Positions 5,973 through 6,825 of a stretch of 6,825 nucleotides of DNA are shown here, piece after piece. Both the position numbers and the translations under genes were made by a program. Under the pieces are notes generated by a model. It was not told where the DNA came from, did not search any database, and saw nothing but the letters and a program-made list of their open reading frames with translations. This DNA is from JAWCLZ01 sp037443105. Lineage in GTDB: Archaea; Halobacteriota; JAWCLZ01. The DNA lies in contig JBBIOZ010000080.1 of the NCBI GenBank assembly GCA_037443105.1, positions 1-6,825 of the forward strand, in the 5' to 3' direction. Within the stretch, counting starts at the first letter, position 1, and each line of letters starts with the position of its first letter.

Positions 5973-5986
5973 AGAAATCTTATATA
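5973..5986 (+). promoter_or_regulatory. main rRNA promoter P2
   Basis: GCAGAAATCTTATATA is close to the methanogen stable-RNA promoter pattern (A-rich BRE followed by TTTATATA). It predicts a start near 6008-6012 and a pre-rRNA leader of about 240 nt. A weaker third A/T box lies at 6038-6046. Confidence 0.7.
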
Positions 5987-6009
5987 CCTGCTATCATATA
6001 GATAATTTA

Positions 6010-6251
6010 CCTAACGCTTTGAATATGAAATTGATGAGTATTTAAAGCGGATATTTATCGTCTTTAATCCGTGGTTAATATCAAGCAGTTCAGAAAAAAG
6101 GGATAGAATCCCTTAAGGTGAAGAACTGCGGCTCCTGCCACGGAATAATAGTGGAGCTTCAAGAAAACTGGTGTTAAAAAACCAGAACCTTGATGCTGAC
6201 TTAGTCCTAGCAGTTCGGAAAGTCCAATTGGCTCACCGCTAATTACCTTCA
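6010..6251 (+). ncRNA. 5' leader of the pre-16S transcript, structured
   Basis: No protein gene is supported here. Three hairpins can be read. The first is GCAGTTC (6085-6091) with GAACTGC (6123-6129), enclosing AAGGGA/TCCCTT (6098-6103 with 6109-6114). The second is GCTCC (6131-6135) with GGAGC (6153-6157), or alternatively CCAC/GTGG. The third is TCAAG/CTTGA (6159-6163 with 6189-6193), enclosing CTGGT/ACCAG. In archaea the leader also carries one arm of the 16S processing stem; its partner lies beyond the window, so that arm cannot be placed. Confidence 0.6.

Positions 6252-6825
<574 letters not shown>

Overview
The window looks like a chromosomal segment of a methanogen-related euryarchaeon. 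It starts a 16S rRNA gene with a clearly archaeal 5' end (ATTCCGGTTGATCCTGCC at 6252). It also carries a group II chaperonin (thermosome) gene, archaeal TATA-box promoters, a tRNA gene without an encoded CCA, and a tRNA intron with a bulge-helix-bulge splice motif. The 16S reading resembles class II methanogens and their anaerobic alkane/methane-oxidising relatives (Methanosarcinales, Methanocellales, Syntrophoarchaeia/ANME-1). A genus cannot be named from the sequence alone.

Layout: (1) 1-1945, plus strand, is a former stress or detoxification cluster. It holds the 3' part of a GyrI-like small-molecule-binding gene broken by an in-frame stop, an intact AlkD-type DNA alkylation repair gene, and a heavily decayed, 3'-truncated catalase-peroxidase (katG). 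(2) 1984-2186, minus strand, is a tRNA-Leu(UAG) gene split in its D-loop by a 118-nt insert. The flanks fold into a strict archaeal bulge-helix-bulge. Cutting that motif at the usual places restores an ordinary 85-nt tRNA-Leu exactly. The insert is a string of hairpins built from a partly duplicated unit. (3) 2187-2452 is AT-rich and contains the tRNA promoter, a possible 32-residue membrane peptide, and a short heptamer repeat. (4) 2453-4099, minus strand, is ilvD (branched-chain amino acid synthesis), apparently transcribed without a leader. (5) 4217-5866, plus strand, is a thermosome subunit starting at TTG behind a strong Shine-Dalgarno site and divergent from ilvD. (6) 5867-6251 holds a T-rich terminator, two near-identical tandem promoters and a structured pre-rRNA leader. 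(7) 6252-6825 is the first ~574 nt of 16S rRNA.

Apart from the decayed cluster the genes are housekeeping: amino acid synthesis, protein folding and translation. The most notable feature is the tRNA-Leu intron: its position is non-canonical, its splice geometry is regular, and its interior is repetitive. It has to be removed for this leucine tRNA to work.
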